Positions 28,742-39,297 of a stretch of DNA of 64,000 nt are shown here, in pieces. This stretch comes from Nitrosomonas sp. Nm84. Lineage in GTDB: Bacteria > Pseudomonadota > Gammaproteobacteria > Burkholderiales > Nitrosomonadaceae. The notes beneath the pieces are model-generated. The model was not told where the DNA came from. It was given only the letters and a program-made list of their open reading frames with translations, and made no database searches. Where the stretch lies: the NCBI RefSeq assembly GCF_003201565.1, contig NZ_QJJP01000001.1, positions 62,001 to 126,000 of the forward strand. Direction: 5' to 3'. Position 1 is the stretch's first letter. Each line of letters starts with the position of its first letter. A program made the position numbers and the translations under genes.

Positions 28742-29386
28742 ATGACTGATATCGCAATTGTTGATTATGGAATGGGAAATTTGCGTTCCGTACATAAAGC
28801 GCTTGAACATGTTGCACCAACCGTCTCGACTACCGTTACCAGCGACCCGGATATCGTGCGGAAAGCGAAAAAGATTGTAGTACCCGGACAAGGCGCCATG
28901 CGCAATTGTATGCATGAGCTTGAGACTCGCGGATTGCGTGAAGCCGTCATGGAGGCGGCTGCAGACAAACCATTTCTTGGCATCTGTCTCGGTCTGCAAA
29001 TGTTGTTCGAAGAAAGTGAAGAAGGAAATGTCAAAGGTTTAAACATTCTGCCCGGCAAGGTTGTACACTTTCCTGCCGCAGTCATGAAAACAGCGGATGG
29101 GCAGAAACTTAAAGTACCCCATATGGGCTGGAATCAAGTTTATCAAGCTATTAAACACCCTTTATGGGAAGGTATTGCGGCAGATGCACGTTTTTATTTT
29201 GTACATAGCTATTATGTTGAGACTACTGATGCCGTATCAATTGCTGCACATAGCAATTATCCTTTTCCATTTACTTGTGCCGTTGCAAAGGATAATATTT
29301 TCGCAGTACAGTTTCATCCCGAGAAAAGCCAATTAGCAGGATTGACACTATTGAGTAATTTTGCCAAATGGACACCACATTTCTAA
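28742..29386 (+). CDS. hisH: Imidazole glycerol phosphate synthase, glutaminase subunit
   Basis: Class I glutamine amidotransferase that supplies ammonia to HisF. It has 214 residues, with nucleophile Cys82 in LGICLGLQMLFE and the His-Glu pair of the triad in VQFHPEKS near the C-terminus. VPGQGAM supplies the oxyanion strand. Begins 26 bp after hisB. Confidence 0.97.
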   Translation: MTDIAIVDYGMGNLRSVHKALEHVAPTVSTTVTSDPDIVRKAKKIVVPGQGAMRNCMHELETRGLREAVMEAAADKPFLGICLGLQMLFEESEEGNVKGLNILPGKVVHFPAAVMKTADGQKLKVPHMGWNQVYQAIKHPLWEGIAADARFYFVHSYYVETTDAVSIAAHSNYPFPFTCAVAKDNIFAVQFHPEKSQLAGLTLLSNFAKWTPHF

Positions 29387-29440
29387 AGCCAAGAAGTAAT
29401 AAACCAACTCTATTAATCAACTATTAATTCTGATTAAGCT

Positions 29441-30196
29441 ATGCTGATTATTCCTGCAATAGATCTTAAAGATGGACATTGTGTTCGACTCAAACAAGGG
29501 GTTATGGAAGATGCCACGGTATTTTCCGAAGCACCTGCTGAGATGGCAGCACATTGGTTAAGTCAAGGCGCACGCAGACTTCATCTTGTCGATTTAAACG
29601 GTGCATTTGCCGGCAAACCAAGAAATGAAGCGGCGATACGTGATATTGTATCGGCCATTGATGGTCAAATTCCAATTCAATTAGGCGGTGGTATCCGCGA
29701 TCTCGATACCATTGAGCGTTATCTGGATGATGGCATCACCTACATCATTATTGGTACCGCAGCCATTAAAATACCTGGTTTTCTGCAGGATGCCTGTAAT
29801 GCTTTTCCAGGTCAGATCATGGTCGGATTGGATGCGAAAGATGGCAAGGTAGCCGTCGATGGCTGGTCAAAAATCACCGGACATGACGTCGTTGATCTGG
29901 CTAAAAAATTTGAAGACTACGGCGTAGAAGCCATTATCTACACGGATATCGGCAGGGATGGCATGCTCAATGGCGTCAACATCAAGGCGACCGTTGAATT
30001 GGCCAGAGAGCTCACGATACCGGTCATCGCCAGCGGCGGCATTACCAATATTGATGATGTCCATAAATTGTGTGAAATTGAATCAGAAGGCATCATGGGC
30101 GCCATCACGGGACGCGCAATCTATGAGGGTTCTCTGGATTTCAAAGAAGCTCAGATATTGGCCGACAAGCTCAGCAAAGATAGCGGTATTTCATAA
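29441..30196 (+). CDS. hisA: ProFAR isomerase
   Basis: Phosphoribosyl-formimino-AICAR-P isomerase, a (beta/alpha)8 barrel. It has 251 residues. Catalytic Asp8 is in [14 protein letters not shown] and the second Asp in [10 protein letters not shown]. Phosphate-binding loops are LGGGIRD and ASGGITN. Lies between hisH and hisF in the canonical order. Confidence 0.97.
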   Translation: MLIIPAIDLKDGHCVRLKQGVMEDATVFSEAPAEMAAHWLSQGARRLHLVDLNGAFAGKPRNEAAIRDIVSAIDGQIPIQLGGGIRDLDTIERYLDDGITYIIIGTAAIKIPGFLQDACNAFPGQIMVGLDAKDGKVAVDGWSKITGHDVVDLAKKFEDYGVEAIIYTDIGRDGMLNGVNIKATVELARELTIPVIASGGITNIDDVHKLCEIESEGIMGAITGRAIYEGSLDFKEAQILADKLSKDSGIS

Positions 30197-30267
30197 CACA
30201 GACGCTACGACTGCACACTCACAATTCATTATCTTTCTCTTATTTTCACAATCGGCTTTTAAATCTG

Positions 30268-31047
30268 ATGAGCCTCGCTAAACGAATCATTCCATGCTTG
30301 GATGTAACCAACGGACGTGTTGTTAAAGGCGTTAATTTTGTCGAACTGCGCGACGCCGGCGACCCGGTGGAAATTTCGCGTCGTTATGACGAGCAAGGCG
30401 CCGATGAACTCACTTTCCTGGACATCACAGCCAGTTCTGATAATCGTGATCTCATTCTACACATCATTGAAGATGTCGCTGCTCAGGTATTTATTCCTCT
30501 GACCGTGGGGGGTGGCGTGCGCCAGGTCGACGATGTCCGTCGCCTACTCAATGCCGGTGCCGACAAGGTCAGTATCAACACATCCGCGGTTCTGAATCCG
30601 CAGCTAGTGGCCGATGCATCGGATCATTATGGTTCTCAATGCATTGTGGTGGCAATTGACGCAAAACAGGTGAATTCACCCGATAGCCTGCCGCGCTGGG
30701 AAGTTTTTACGCATGGTGGACGTAAAGCCACGGGCATTGATGCGATTGAATGGGCAAAAAAAATGCAATCCTTAGGAGCCGGTGAAATTTTACTCACTAG
30801 TATGGACAGGGATGGTACGCGCAATGGTTTTGATATCGCTTTGACACACGCTGTTTCAGATGCAATTGACATACCGGTTATTGCCAGTGGCGGCGTTGGC
30901 AATCTGGATCATCTGGTTGGCGGTATCCTGCAAGGTCACGCAGATGCAGTGTTGGCGGCCAGCATTTTTCACTATGGTGAATTTACTGTGCAACAAGCCA
31001 AGCAGTATATGGCACAACATGGTATTGAAGTACGCTTATCATGTTAA
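30268..31047 (+). CDS. hisF: Imidazole glycerol phosphate synthase, cyclase subunit
   Basis: Partner of HisH; uses channelled ammonia to form IGP and AICAR. It has 259 residues, with catalytic Asp12 in [15 protein letters not shown] and the second Asp in [15 protein letters not shown]. Phosphate loops are VGGGVRQ and ASGGVGN. Paralogous barrel to HisA. The 71 bp spacer before it and 50 bp after it carry no strong terminator. Confidence 0.97.
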   Translation: MSLAKRIIPCLDVTNGRVVKGVNFVELRDAGDPVEISRRYDEQGADELTFLDITASSDNRDLILHIIEDVAAQVFIPLTVGGGVRQVDDVRRLLNAGADKVSINTSAVLNPQLVADASDHYGSQCIVVAIDAKQVNSPDSLPRWEVFTHGGRKATGIDAIEWAKKMQSLGAGEILLTSMDRDGTRNGFDIALTHAVSDAIDIPVIASGGVGNLDHLVGGILQGHADAVLAASIFHYGEFTVQQAKQYMAQHGIEVRLSC

Positions 31048-31097
31048 GATTGCTGGCAAAATCTATCACTTAAACGTTACGAACGTGTTACCTAATT

Positions 31098-31490
31098 ATG
31101 CCTCCTGATACTTGGCTTAACAAAATCAACTGGTCTGAAGATGGCCTGATACCAGTAATCGCTCAGGAAGCTGATAGTGGTAAGATTCTCATGTTTGCTT
31201 GGATGAATCGAGAAGCACTCAAGCTGACTGTGGAAAAACATGAGGCGGTATACTGGTCGCGCTCCCGCAAAAAATTGTGGCATAAAGGTGAAGAATCCGG
31301 CCATATCCAAAAAATAAAAGATATTTACCTTGACTGTGATGAGGATGTATTACTCCTCATCGTAGAGCAGGTAGGCGGTATTGCATGCCATACCGGCAGA
31401 CATAATTGTTTTTTTCAGAAACTGGAAGGCAATGAATGGATTGTCGCGGCTCCCGTAATCAAAGACCCGGAAGAAATTTATAATAAATGA
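31098..31490 (+). CDS. hisI: Phosphoribosyl-AMP cyclohydrolase
   Basis: Zinc enzyme opening the purine ring of PR-AMP. It has 130 residues and is a stand-alone enzyme, not fused to HisE as in enterobacteria. Motifs are [24 protein letters not shown], the metal triad DCDED and the zinc motif [10 protein letters not shown]. Overlaps hisE by 4 nt (ATGA). Confidence 0.96.
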   Translation: MPPDTWLNKINWSEDGLIPVIAQEADSGKILMFAWMNREALKLTVEKHEAVYWSRSRKKLWHKGEESGHIQKIKDIYLDCDEDVLLLIVEQVGGIACHTGRHNCFFQKLEGNEWIVAAPVIKDPEEIYNK

Positions 31491-31813
31491 CTGATTTAAG
31501 CATTCTCAGCCGCTTGGCGGAAACCATTGAAGCACGTAAACTGGCCGATGCGAATAGCTCGTACGTCGCCAAGCTGTTTCATGGAGGGCACGATAAGATA
31601 CTCAAGAAAATTGCAGAAGAATCTGCTGAAACATTGATGGCATCTAAAGATGGCAATGTCGAGCAAGTCATCTATGAAACCGCTGATTTATGGTTTCACT
31701 GCTTGGTATTATTGGCCTATCATGGATTGACGCCTGACGATGTGTTGCAAGAACTGGCAAGGCGTGAAGGTATCTCCGGGATAGAAGAGAAAGCATCGAG
31801 AACAATAGGCTAA
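31487..31813 (+). CDS. hisE: Phosphoribosyl-ATP pyrophosphatase
   Basis: Hydrolyses PR-ATP to PR-AMP. It has 108 residues, an all-helical MazG-like protein. The metal-binding helices are [12 protein letters not shown] and [15 protein letters not shown]. Coupled to hisI by a 4-nt overlap, and followed 3 bp later by the HIT gene. Confidence 0.96.
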   Translation: MTDLSILSRLAETIEARKLADANSSYVAKLFHGGHDKILKKIAEESAETLMASKDGNVEQVIYETADLWFHCLVLLAYHGLTPDDVLQELARREGISGIEEKASRTIG

Positions 31814-31816
31814 CCT

Positions 31817-32167
31817 ATGGATAACTGTATATTTTGCAAAATAATCAGAAAAGAAATCCCCTGCAATAAAATCTATGAAGATGAAAACATTCTTGCTTTC
31901 AATGACATCAATCCCGCCGCACCTGTTCATTTCTTACTGATTCCCAAGTTACATATTGATTCACTCACCGATATTCAAGATAATCATCAGAGTTTATTGG
32001 GTAAAATGCTATTATTAGCGCCTAACCTAGCAAAAGAACAAGGTTGTGAAGATGGTTTTCGCACTATTATCAATACTGGGCGTGTAGGTGGACAGGAAGT
32101 GTTTCATTTGCACTTCCATATCATCGGTGGCAGGGAGCGCCTGCCTGCAATGATTCATCAAGGCTAG
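31817..32167 (+). CDS. hinT: HIT-family nucleotide hydrolase (HinT)
   Basis: Purine nucleoside phosphoramidase of the histidine-triad family. It has 116 residues. DNCIFCKIIRKEIPC opens the protein (the CxxC is common in bacterial HinT). The catalytic triad is in FHLHFHIIGG near residues 95-103. Placed between hisE and tatA, the usual order in many beta- and gammaproteobacteria, with only 3 bp after hisE. Confidence 0.95.
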   Translation: MDNCIFCKIIRKEIPCNKIYEDENILAFNDINPAAPVHFLLIPKLHIDSLTDIQDNHQSLLGKMLLLAPNLAKEQGCEDGFRTIINTGRVGGQEVFHLHFHIIGGRERLPAMIHQG

Positions 32168-32201
32168 GCTAGTACTCTGTTCCATTTAACAGGAGAAAGT
32201 A

Positions 32202-32591
32202 ATGGGTACATTCAGTATTTGGCATTGGATAATTGTATTGATCATTGTCGTTTTGGTATTTGGCACCAAGAAATTACGTAATCTGGGAGGTGACCTGGGA
32301 AACGCCATTAAGGGCTTTAAGGATGGGATGAAAGAACCAGAAGCTGAAAATACCACATCCCAATCAAGTCGCACCAACGACCCGATCATCGAAGTTGAAG
32401 CAAGGAAGGAAACTTCAACAAGCGCCTTTAAAGAAAGCAGTAGAGAAGAGCACCGTACTCCGACAAGCTTCTCCACGGCACCTACGCAGGCGGATAAAGC
32501 CACAACCGAAAACAACACATCGCAATCGACCAGCGTCAATAGTCAAACCACCGACACCGAAGTCAAGGAAAAAACACAAGCTAAGATGTAG
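32202..32591 (+). CDS. tatA: Sec-independent translocase subunit TatA, long-tailed
   Basis: Pore-forming subunit of the twin-arginine translocase. The transmembrane helix (about 5-21) and [24 protein letters not shown] amphipathic helix match the family (pattern spans residues 20-43). The protein is 129 residues, longer than the usual 75-90. The extra part is a hydrophilic Ser/Thr/Glu-rich tail without predicted structure. AGGAGA precedes the ATG. Heads tatABC. Confidence 0.92.
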   Translation: MGTFSIWHWIIVLIIVVLVFGTKKLRNLGGDLGNAIKGFKDGMKEPEAENTTSQSSRTNDPIIEVEARKETSTSAFKESSREEHRTPTSFSTAPTQADKATTENNTSQSTSVNSQTTDTEVKEKTQAKM

Positions 32592-32671
32592 ATATTTCAC
32601 AGTTTCTCTAAAATTAAGATCCGACACATTCGAGCTTAATAAACGTTTCATTATCAAAGTTTAGTCACGAC

Positions 32672-33061
32672 ATGTTCGATATCAGTTTCATGGAAATACT
32701 GGTCATTTCAATCGTTGCGCTGATCGTCATCGGACCGGAGCGGTTACCTACCGTCGCGCGGACATTGGGACATTTATATGGACGCTGCCGGGGCTTCGTT
32801 TATAGTGTTAAAACTGACATTCATAATGAAATGCGCATGGAAGAGCTAAAAAAAATGCAATCCTCCGTACAAGATACTGTTCAATCGGTTGAGAATTCAA
32901 TACGGCAAAGTGTCGATCAGTTGGAAACTACCGTTACTGATGCAAAAAATAATGTAAATCCGTCAGCGAACTTGTTGACACCGCAATCGCACACTGAATC
33001 ACATCAACCTTCGGGTGTCGGTGAATCTCTACACGATGCCCCCAATCAGGAAAAGAAATAA
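32672..33061 (+). CDS. tatB: Sec-independent translocase subunit TatB
   Basis: Receptor-complex subunit that binds twin-arginine precursors together with TatC. It has 129 residues. The N-terminal helix MFDISFMEILVISIVALIV is followed by IGPERLPTVARTLG, the hallmark of TatB rather than TatA, then an amphipathic helix and a polar tail. Lies 80 bp after tatA and 75 bp before tatC. Confidence 0.93.
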   Translation: MFDISFMEILVISIVALIVIGPERLPTVARTLGHLYGRCRGFVYSVKTDIHNEMRMEELKKMQSSVQDTVQSVENSIRQSVDQLETTVTDAKNNVNPSANLLTPQSHTESHQPSGVGESLHDAPNQEKK

Positions 33062-33085
33062 CAGCAGCTTCCTGGCAGCTGTTAT
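33058..33085 (+). terminator. Hairpin between tatB and tatC
   Basis: ATAACAGC at 33058-33065 pairs with GCTGTTAT at 33078-33085 around a 12-nt loop. The left arm includes the tatB stop codon. No uridine run follows, so this is more likely an mRNA stability or attenuation element than a full terminator. Confidence 0.35.
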
Positions 33086-33136
33086 CTTAATAACGATTGA
33101 CGTTCATTTCATATAATTATTCCCATAACGACCGCC

Positions 33137-33931
33137 ATGCTTGAAGGCTCATTCCTATCACACCTGGTAGAACTGCGTACCAGAATAATTCGTGCACTAG
33201 GTGGACTTATGCTCGGTTTTATCCCCTGTGCTTTTTACGCGCGTGAGCTCTATACGCTGCTGGCACAGCCACTTCTGGAAAAACTGCCGCAAGGCGGGCA
33301 AATGATCGCTACAGATGTTGCGACACCTTTTTTTGTACCGATGAAAGTGGCCATGATGATGGCCTTTGTCATTACATTACCGCACACTTTGTATCAAATA
33401 TGGGCTTTTGTAGCACCCGGACTCTACTCTCATGAAAAACGCCTAGCACTACCATTAGTCTTTGGCAGCAGTTTCTTATTTTTCTGTGGCATGGCGTTTG
33501 CCTACTTTGCGGCGCTGCCGCTGGTATTTGAGTTCATTACCTATTTCGCACCCGAAGGTGTTGCTGTCATGACCGACATCGGCAAGTATCTAAGCTTTGT
33601 CTTATCCATGTTCATGGCTTTTGGTGTCACTTTTGAAGTACCGATATTTGTCATCGTCTTGGTCAGAACAGGCATCATCACGATTGAGAAGCTAAAGGAG
33701 ATACGCCCTTACGTCATTGTCGGCGCATTTGTTATTGCAGCCATTTTCACGCCCCCCGATGTCATCTCACAATTCATGCTGGCAGTGCCTTTATGTCTTC
33801 TGTATGAACTTGGCATACTCATTGCCACTTTTATGACCAAAGAACGCGACAAAGGAACTCAATCCGATCCATCAACACATCTCAAGAAAGATTCCCCTGA
33901 ACAAAAAGATACCCCAACAAAAACAGATTGA
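33137..33931 (+). CDS. tatC: Sec-independent translocase subunit TatC
   Basis: Polytopic core of the twin-arginine translocase that recognises the RR signal. It has 264 residues with six membrane segments. Family motifs are FLSHLVELRTRIIRA near the N-terminus and FVAPGLYSHEKRLALPLV (residues ~95-112). The C-terminal ~25 residues are charged. The Tat system is needed for folded cofactor proteins. The copper oxidases at 39-43 kb have ordinary Sec-type or no RR signals. Confidence 0.96.
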   Translation: MLEGSFLSHLVELRTRIIRALGGLMLGFIPCAFYARELYTLLAQPLLEKLPQGGQMIATDVATPFFVPMKVAMMMAFVITLPHTLYQIWAFVAPGLYSHEKRLALPLVFGSSFLFFCGMAFAYFAALPLVFEFITYFAPEGVAVMTDIGKYLSFVLSMFMAFGVTFEVPIFVIVLVRTGIITIEKLKEIRPYVIVGAFVIAAIFTPPDVISQFMLAVPLCLLYELGILIATFMTKERDKGTQSDPSTHLKKDSPEQKDTPTKTD

Positions 33932-34052
33932 TCATATGCGTGTTGGCAATCAACAAGAATAAGTAGAAATCGCTATAATGAAACCAACCCAATCCTTCCA
34001 GATCTAACTCAAGCACCCCATTAATGAATATTCATGCGCGAGGAAATCAGCG

Positions 34053-34682
34053 ATGTTCAATATCCGTTCAGTTATTGATCCAGCAAAACCAGTGATTTTA
34101 GCTATTAGCATTTTTAGTATACTTGCCGCCAATAGTGCATTCGCGCAATCGTCGGATACCGCGCAAAACTATCAGCAACCTTCAGAACCGACTACTCGGC
34201 CTTTACCGGAAAATCCATCCGATTTAAACAAACAGCCCAGAAAAATTCATCGTATCGGTACAGCTATTCCCGCTCCTCGCAATAGCATCAGTATAAAAAG
34301 CACGGATGCCGGCGCCATACGCAGGCCGCCGCCTACATCAGGGTGCACCAACTGCGGCATTATCGATTTCGTCAATAAACTTGGGCAAGGCCCTGGTTTA
34401 AATGCCATAGCAGGCGGTGTTGTGGCCGGAACGGTCGCGCGAGAAGTTATTCGCCAAACGCCGCACTCGCAGGGCATTATTCACCCAAACACGATGGGCA
34501 GCATCTCCGGTGGTTATGGTGGGAATATGAATCATCCAGGCCAGCCGGGTAATCCGTATCAGGTCGGCATCACCATGAGCGATGGTAGTCAGGCAATTAT
34601 TGCACTTCCCGATGCATCCAATCTTCAACAAGGCGATAGAATCCAGTTAATCGATGGCGTATTGGTGCTGGATCGTCAGTAA
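34053..34682 (+). CDS. Secreted glycine-rich protein of unknown function
   Basis: A 209-residue exported protein with a long signal peptide (cleavage near NSAFAQS). A Pro-rich linker (about 35-95) follows, then a short CTNCG motif (98-102). Next comes a Gly/Ala-rich hydrophobic stretch [18 protein letters not shown] (about 115-133). The C-terminal segment [18 protein letters not shown]...GDRIQLIDG resembles the end of SlyB-type outer-membrane glycine-zipper proteins. A surface or outer-membrane association is possible; function unknown. GAGGAAA precedes the ATG. Lies 74 bp before copA. Confidence 0.65.
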   Translation: MFNIRSVIDPAKPVILAISIFSILAANSAFAQSSDTAQNYQQPSEPTTRPLPENPSDLNKQPRKIHRIGTAIPAPRNSISIKSTDAGAIRRPPPTSGCTNCGIIDFVNKLGQGPGLNAIAGGVVAGTVAREVIRQTPHSQGIIHPNTMGSISGGYGGNMNHPGQPGNPYQVGITMSDGSQAIIALPDASNLQQGDRIQLIDGVLVLDRQ

Positions 34683-34756
34683 ACATTGGAATTCAGCGCT
34701 TATCTGCCAACTACGGCAAAGCATTTGCAGATACCGCATGGATTGAGGAACATTCT

Positions 34757-37150
34757 ATGAATACATCATCTCTCAAACACATCGAATTGCCGATCGAAGG
34801 TATGACATGTGCTGCCTGCGCAATACGTATCGAAAAGAATCTGAATAAGCTCTCTGGTGTTCAGGCTAACGTCAACTTCGCCAATGAAAAGGCTCATGTC
34901 AATTATGATGCCAGTCAGGTTAGAACTGACACGCTGATCGGCGCCATCGAAAAAGCCGGTTTTCATATTGCGCCACGTTCGGTACAGCTGCAATTACACA
35001 AAATGACGTGTGCGGCCTGCGCCGGACATATTGAGAAAGCGCTGAATAAATTGCCCGGTGTCACAGCCACCGTGAATGTAGCGACCGAAACGGCTAAAGT
35101 TAATTTCATACCGGGTTTGACAACAGTCGACCAGTTAATCGAAGCGGTGATCAATGCAGGCTATGGCGCCAGTGAAATCAACGAATCCAACCATGCGGAG
35201 GAAAAAGCGCGACGCCTGGCAGCTTATCAGACCGAATTACGCCTTTTCTGGATTTCATCCGCCCTCACCTTGCCGCTGGTGTTGCAAATGGGCGCCATGT
35301 TTGCCGGTCATGATATGGACATGCTGCCACGGTGGTTGCAATGGCTATTGGCAACCCCGGTGCAATTCTGGATTGGCCGGCGCTTCTATATCGGGGGCTG
35401 GCATGCTCTGCGTAGCGGTGGAGCAAATATGGATGTACTGGTGGCGTTAGGTACCAGCATGGCTTATTTCTTCAGTGCCGTGGTTACCGCATTCGCACTG
35501 GATCAGCATGTCTATTTTGAAGCCAGTGCGGCTATCATCACCTTGGTTCTGCTGGGTAAACTAATGGAAGCGCGCGCCAAGGGAAAAACTTCTGAGGCCA
35601 TCGAAGCGCTGATCCGACTACAACCTAAAACAGCCCGCATCGAGCGCGAAGGAGAAATCATCGAAGTGCCAGCCAGCAGTCTGCAAGTCGGTGATATTTT
35701 CATCGTGCGCCCAGGCGAGAATTTGCCAGTCGATGGTGTCGTTGTTGAAGGTACATCCAGTGTGAATGAATCGATGTTGACCGGTGAAAGCTTACCGGTC
35801 AGCAAGCAAGCCAGCGCAAAAGTATTCGCCGCCACGTTGAACCAGCAAGGGTTGCTCAAATGCCGTGCAACCAGTGTCGGCGCACAGACCCAATTGGCCG
35901 CCATTATCCGCTTGGTCGAAGAGGCGCAAGGCTCCAAGGCACCGATTCAACGCATGGCAGACACTATTTCAGGTATTTTTGTCCCCATCGTTGTAGCGAT
36001 CAGCATTCTGACATTGGCAATCACCTGGTGGCTTACCAGTGACTTTGTTGCTGCACTTATCAATGCCGTTGCGGTTCTGGTTATCGCCTGCCCTTGCGCA
36101 TTGGGGCTGGCCACACCGACCGCCATCATGGTCGGTACCGGACGCGGCGCACAGGTTGGCGTGCTGGTCAGGAACGCAGCGGCACTGGAACACGCCGAGA
36201 AAATTCAAACTGTCATTGTCGACAAAACCGGCACGCTCACCGAAGGTAAACCGGAAGTCACCGACATTGTTCCCATTGAATCCATGAGTACACAGGATTT
36301 ACTACGAATCGCAGCTTCCCTGGAACAAGGATCCGAGCATCCACTGGCCCGAGCAGTTCTGGATAGTGCGCAGAAAATGAAACTGTCACTTCAACCCATT
36401 CATGATTTCTCTGCCATCACCGGTAGTGGCATTACAGCCCACATGAATGGCACGCACTATCTGCTGGGTTCACCCAAATTTTTAATTCAGCAAAGTATCG
36501 TTGTGGATGAAAAGCAAATAAGCGCCTTGCAAGCAGAAGGAAAAACCGTTATCGGTGTTGCCTCCATTTCGGATAATGCTCGCTCAATACTTGGTTATCT
36601 GGCGATTGCCGACCGCCTGCGGGATACTTCTCTCAAAGCCATTGAACGTTTGCAATCGATGGGTATTGAAATCGTCATGCTAACTGGTGATAATGCCGTG
36701 ACTGCTGCAGCGATTGCAAAGCAGACAGGCATCACGCAATATCGCGCCGAAGTCCTGCCGCAAGATAAAGCTGCTGAAGTCATGAAGCTGAAAGCCGTCG
36801 GTAAATTCACTGCCATGGTTGGCGATGGCATTAACGATGCGCCAGCCCTGGCGGCCGCAGATGTCAGCTTTGCCATTGGCGCCGGTTCGGATATTGCCAT
36901 TGAAGCCGCTGATATTACGTTGATCCGCAGTGATCTGATGAGTGTTGCCGATGCCATTTCCCTATCGCGTGCCACACTCAGAAAAATCCGCCAGAATCTA
37001 TTCTTTGCTTTTGTCTATAATACCTTGGGTATTCCATTGGCGGCCATGGGCATGCTAAGTCCAGTCATTGCCGGTGCTGCCATGGCGATGAGTTCGGTAT
37101 CGGTCGTCAGCAATTCGCTATTATTGAAACGCTGGCGGGCAAATCACTAA
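34757..37150 (+). CDS. copA: P1B-type copper-exporting ATPase
   Basis: Inner-membrane ATPase that pumps Cu(I) out of the cytoplasm. It has 797 residues. Two N-terminal heavy-metal-associated domains carry CxxC at Cys18/Cys21 and Cys85/Cys88 (each MTCAAC). Eight membrane segments are expected. TGES lies in the actuator domain, the metal motif CPC at 445-447 ([11 protein letters not shown]), the phosphorylated Asp489 in [17 protein letters not shown] and [10 protein letters not shown]. The second HMA opens LHKMTCAAC rather than GMTC. Followed 20 bp later by the copper chaperone gene, the usual copA-copZ pair. The copper-oxidase cluster lies 2-6 kb downstream. Confidence 0.95.
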   Translation: MNTSSLKHIELPIEGMTCAACAIRIEKNLNKLSGVQANVNFANEKAHVNYDASQVRTDTLIGAIEKAGFHIAPRSVQLQLHKMTCAACAGHIEKALNKLPGVTATVNVATETAKVNFIPGLTTVDQLIEAVINAGYGASEINESNHAEEKARRLAAYQTELRLFWISSALTLPLVLQMGAMFAGHDMDMLPRWLQWLLATPVQFWIGRRFYIGGWHALRSGGANMDVLVALGTSMAYFFSAVVTAFALDQHVYFEASAAIITLVLLGKLMEARAKGKTSEAIEALIRLQPKTARIEREGEIIEVPASSLQVGDIFIVRPGENLPVDGVVVEGTSSVNESMLTGESLPVSKQASAKVFAATLNQQGLLKCRATSVGAQTQLAAIIRLVEEAQGSKAPIQRMADTISGIFVPIVVAISILTLAITWWLTSDFVAALINAVAVLVIACPCALGLATPTAIMVGTGRGAQVGVLVRNAAALEHAEKIQTVIVDKTGTLTEGKPEVTDIVPIESMSTQDLLRIAASLEQGSEHPLARAVLDSAQKMKLSLQPIHDFSAITGSGITAHMNGTHYLLGSPKFLIQQSIVVDEKQISALQAEGKTVIGVASISDNARSILGYLAIADRLRDTSLKAIERLQSMGIEIVMLTGDNAVTAAAIAKQTGITQYRAEVLPQDKAAEVMKLKAVGKFTAMVGDGINDAPALAAADVSFAIGAGSDIAIEAADITLIRSDLMSVADAISLSRATLRKIRQNLFFAFVYNTLGIPLAAMGMLSPVIAGAAMAMSSVSVVSNSLLLKRWRANH

Positions 37151-37170
37151 ATAATCATATAAAGGAAGCA

Positions 37171-37392
37171 ATGACAGCAATGCTAACAACCACCATTAAA
37201 ATCAAAGGTATGACCTGTATGGGTTGTGTCAACAGCGTCAAAAACGCCCTCAAGAACGCGACCGGTGTAATCCAAGTCGATGCTTCTCTCAATCCTCCGC
37301 AAGCGGCCGTGCAGTACGATCAAGCGAGTACAAACATTGATCTACTCAAAGAAGCGATCATCGACGCAGGTTTTGAGGTGGTTGATGCGTAG
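37171..37392 (+). CDS. copZ: Copper chaperone CopZ (HMA domain)
   Basis: Small cytoplasmic Cu(I) carrier of 73 residues consisting of one ferredoxin-like HMA domain. The metal motif is GMTCMGC (Cys at about 16 and 19). AAAGGAAG lies just upstream of the ATG at 37171; a second ATG lies three codons on. It delivers Cu(I) to CopA, encoded directly upstream. Convergent with manC, with only 15 bp between stops. Confidence 0.92.
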   Translation: MTAMLTTTIKIKGMTCMGCVNSVKNALKNATGVIQVDASLNPPQAAVQYDQASTNIDLLKEAIIDAGFEVVDA

Positions 37393-37407
37393 ACATACGC
37401 TGCCACG

Positions 37408-38847
37408 TCATAAGGTGCGTCCGTAAGAATCCTCGAATCTCACGATATCGTCTTCGCCCAGATACGCCCCCGATTGCACTTCGATTAAATGCAGCGGGAT
37501 TTTCCCGGGATTCTCGAGACGGTGGAGCTTCCCCAATGGAATATAAGTCGATTGATTTTCTGTAAACAACATTTCTTTATCTTCCACGATCACTTTGGCA
37601 GTACCACTGACGACCACCCAATGTTCCGCCCGATGATGATGCATCTGCAATGACAGTTTTTCTCCCGGTTTTACCATGATACGCTTGACCTGAAAACGCT
37701 CTCCTTTGTCGATACCTTCATACCAACCCCAAGGACGGTGAATACGCAGATGTTCGAGATGCTCCTTGCGACCATTGGACCCGAGATGTTGTATCGCGGT
37801 CTTGAGTTCCTGAGTTTTACTCTTATGCATCACCAGCACGGCATCGGCTGTTTCTACTACAATGACATCATCGAGACCGATCACGGAAACCAAGCGATTC
37901 TCCGCGCGAATGTAACTTCTCTTCGTGTCCATGACAAACGTATCTCCGCTGGTAAAATTATCGTTCGTATCCTTGGGAGAAATCTGCCAAAGAGAATCCC
38001 ACGATCCCACATCACTCCAGCCAAATTGCGCAGGCACGACGACCGCACGGTCCGTCACCTGCATAATGGCATAATCAATGGAATCTGATGGGCAAGCCAT
38101 GAAAGCATCCTTATCGGGACGAATAAAACTCAAGTCTACGATTCTTTTTAACCAGGCTTCCTGAGCAGCAGCAAAGATATTCGGTTTGTGTCGTTGTAGC
38201 TCTTCCAGATAACACTTGGCGGTGAAAACGAACATACCGCTATTCCAGGTATAACCACCTTCCTGCAAATAAGCTTGAGCGGTTTCCAGATTGGGTTTTT
38301 CGTAAAAAGATTGCACTTGATAGGCTGCCAGTGATGTCGCTTTGGCAAATGTGATGGCTTTACCCATTTTAATATAACCATAGCCAGTCTCTGGTGCATC
38401 AGGCATCACACCAAAAGTAACCAGATAGTCTTCACGAGCAGCAATTGCTGCGGTTTTCACAGCTTGCGAAAAAGCAACCTCATCATCAATGACATGATCT
38501 GCCGGTAGCACGAGCATGATGGCGTCTTCATCGGTCTGGGCAAGATGAAATGCCGCGAGTGCAATCGCCGGGGCGGTATTGCGACCGGCTGATTCAAGAT
38601 AGATTGCTTCAGGTTTAATGTTGATGGCTTCACATTGTTCTTGGATAAGAAAGCGATGTTCAGAATTACATACAATAATGGGGGCCTGCACACTCAATAG
38701 AGTATTTGCCCGAATCAGCGTAGCTTGCAACATTGTTTCTTTACTAACGAGCGGCAGCAGCTGTTTCGGATAATTGGCGCGCGACAGTGGCCATAATCGG
38801 GTACCACTTCCACCAGACAAAATAATGGGATGAATATTCGAATGCAT
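37408..38847 (-). CDS. manC: Bifunctional mannose-1-P guanylyltransferase/mannose-6-P isomerase
   Basis: Makes GDP-mannose from mannose-1-P and GTP, with a C-terminal cupin that isomerises mannose-6-P. It has 479 residues, normal for the type II bifunctional enzyme. The nucleotide motif is GGSGTRLWPLSR (12-23) and the sugar motif FYEKP. The cupin carries RPWGWYEGIDKGERFQVKRI and LSLQMHHHRAEHWVVVSGTA (split, residues ~370-420). It works with the phosphomannomutase at 11.9 kb in surface polysaccharide synthesis. Possible promoter: a TGCTATACT extended -10 on the minus strand at 38952-38960, about 105 bp before the ATG. Confidence 0.94.
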   Translation of the reverse strand: MHSNIHPIILSGGSGTRLWPLSRANYPKQLLPLVSKETMLQATLIRANTLLSVQAPIIVCNSEHRFLIQEQCEAINIKPEAIYLESAGRNTAPAIALAAFHLAQTDEDAIMLVLPADHVIDDEVAFSQAVKTAAIAAREDYLVTFGVMPDAPETGYGYIKMGKAITFAKATSLAAYQVQSFYEKPNLETAQAYLQEGGYTWNSGMFVFTAKCYLEELQRHKPNIFAAAQEAWLKRIVDLSFIRPDKDAFMACPSDSIDYAIMQVTDRAVVVPAQFGWSDVGSWDSLWQISPKDTNDNFTSGDTFVMDTKRSYIRAENRLVSVIGLDDVIVVETADAVLVMHKSKTQELKTAIQHLGSNGRKEHLEHLRIHRPWGWYEGIDKGERFQVKRIMVKPGEKLSLQMHHHRAEHWVVVSGTAKVIVEDKEMLFTENQSTYIPLGKLHRLENPGKIPLHLIEVQSGAYLGEDDIVRFEDSYGRTL

Positions 38848-39234
38848 TTTCTGGAATTATTCCTTAGTTTTTTGTAAAGGATCTCTAGCAAAAATCCAAT
38901 AATTTTTTCTACACAGCATGTTGAGTCGATTCACGGCAGCTTTCCAGCATCAGTATAGCAAAGCACTTGCGATTGTTATTTTATCGTCAATTCATTTTGG
39001 CCGACTCAATGACAAACGGCATGCTGGATTTCTAGTATGTCATCAAAAATAGCAACACATATTTCCTATACTAAGCTCCAAATGAATACTAACAGAATAA
39101 TCTTTACTTTATGTTTCAGTAAACATTGGCAATCAAGATTTTTCGCTACCACTGATCCATGAAATTCAGGTGATAGCAATCAATATTGAACAATATTTTA
39201 ACTCCGTCCTTGCTAATAAGTATCTTAATCCATA
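38848..39234. other. Intergenic region between manC and the copper-oxidase operon
   Basis: No gene was recognised. It contains the likely manC promoter (minus strand, TATACT at 38952-38957) and AT-rich sequence. It ends at the terminator of the oxidase operon. Confidence 0.5.
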
Positions 39235-39268
39235 AATAAAAACGGCTACCAGTATAACTTAGTAGCCG
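39235..39268 (-). terminator. Intrinsic terminator of the copper-oxidase operon
   Basis: On the minus strand CGGCTAC (39268-39262) and GTAGCCG (39249-39243) form a perfect 7-bp stem with a 12-nt loop. It is followed at once by TTTTTATTT. It lies 30 bp past the stop of the 927-residue oxidase gene. Confidence 0.85.
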
Positions 39269-39297
39269 TGCTTAAAAGTACTTCTATTCTACAACGG

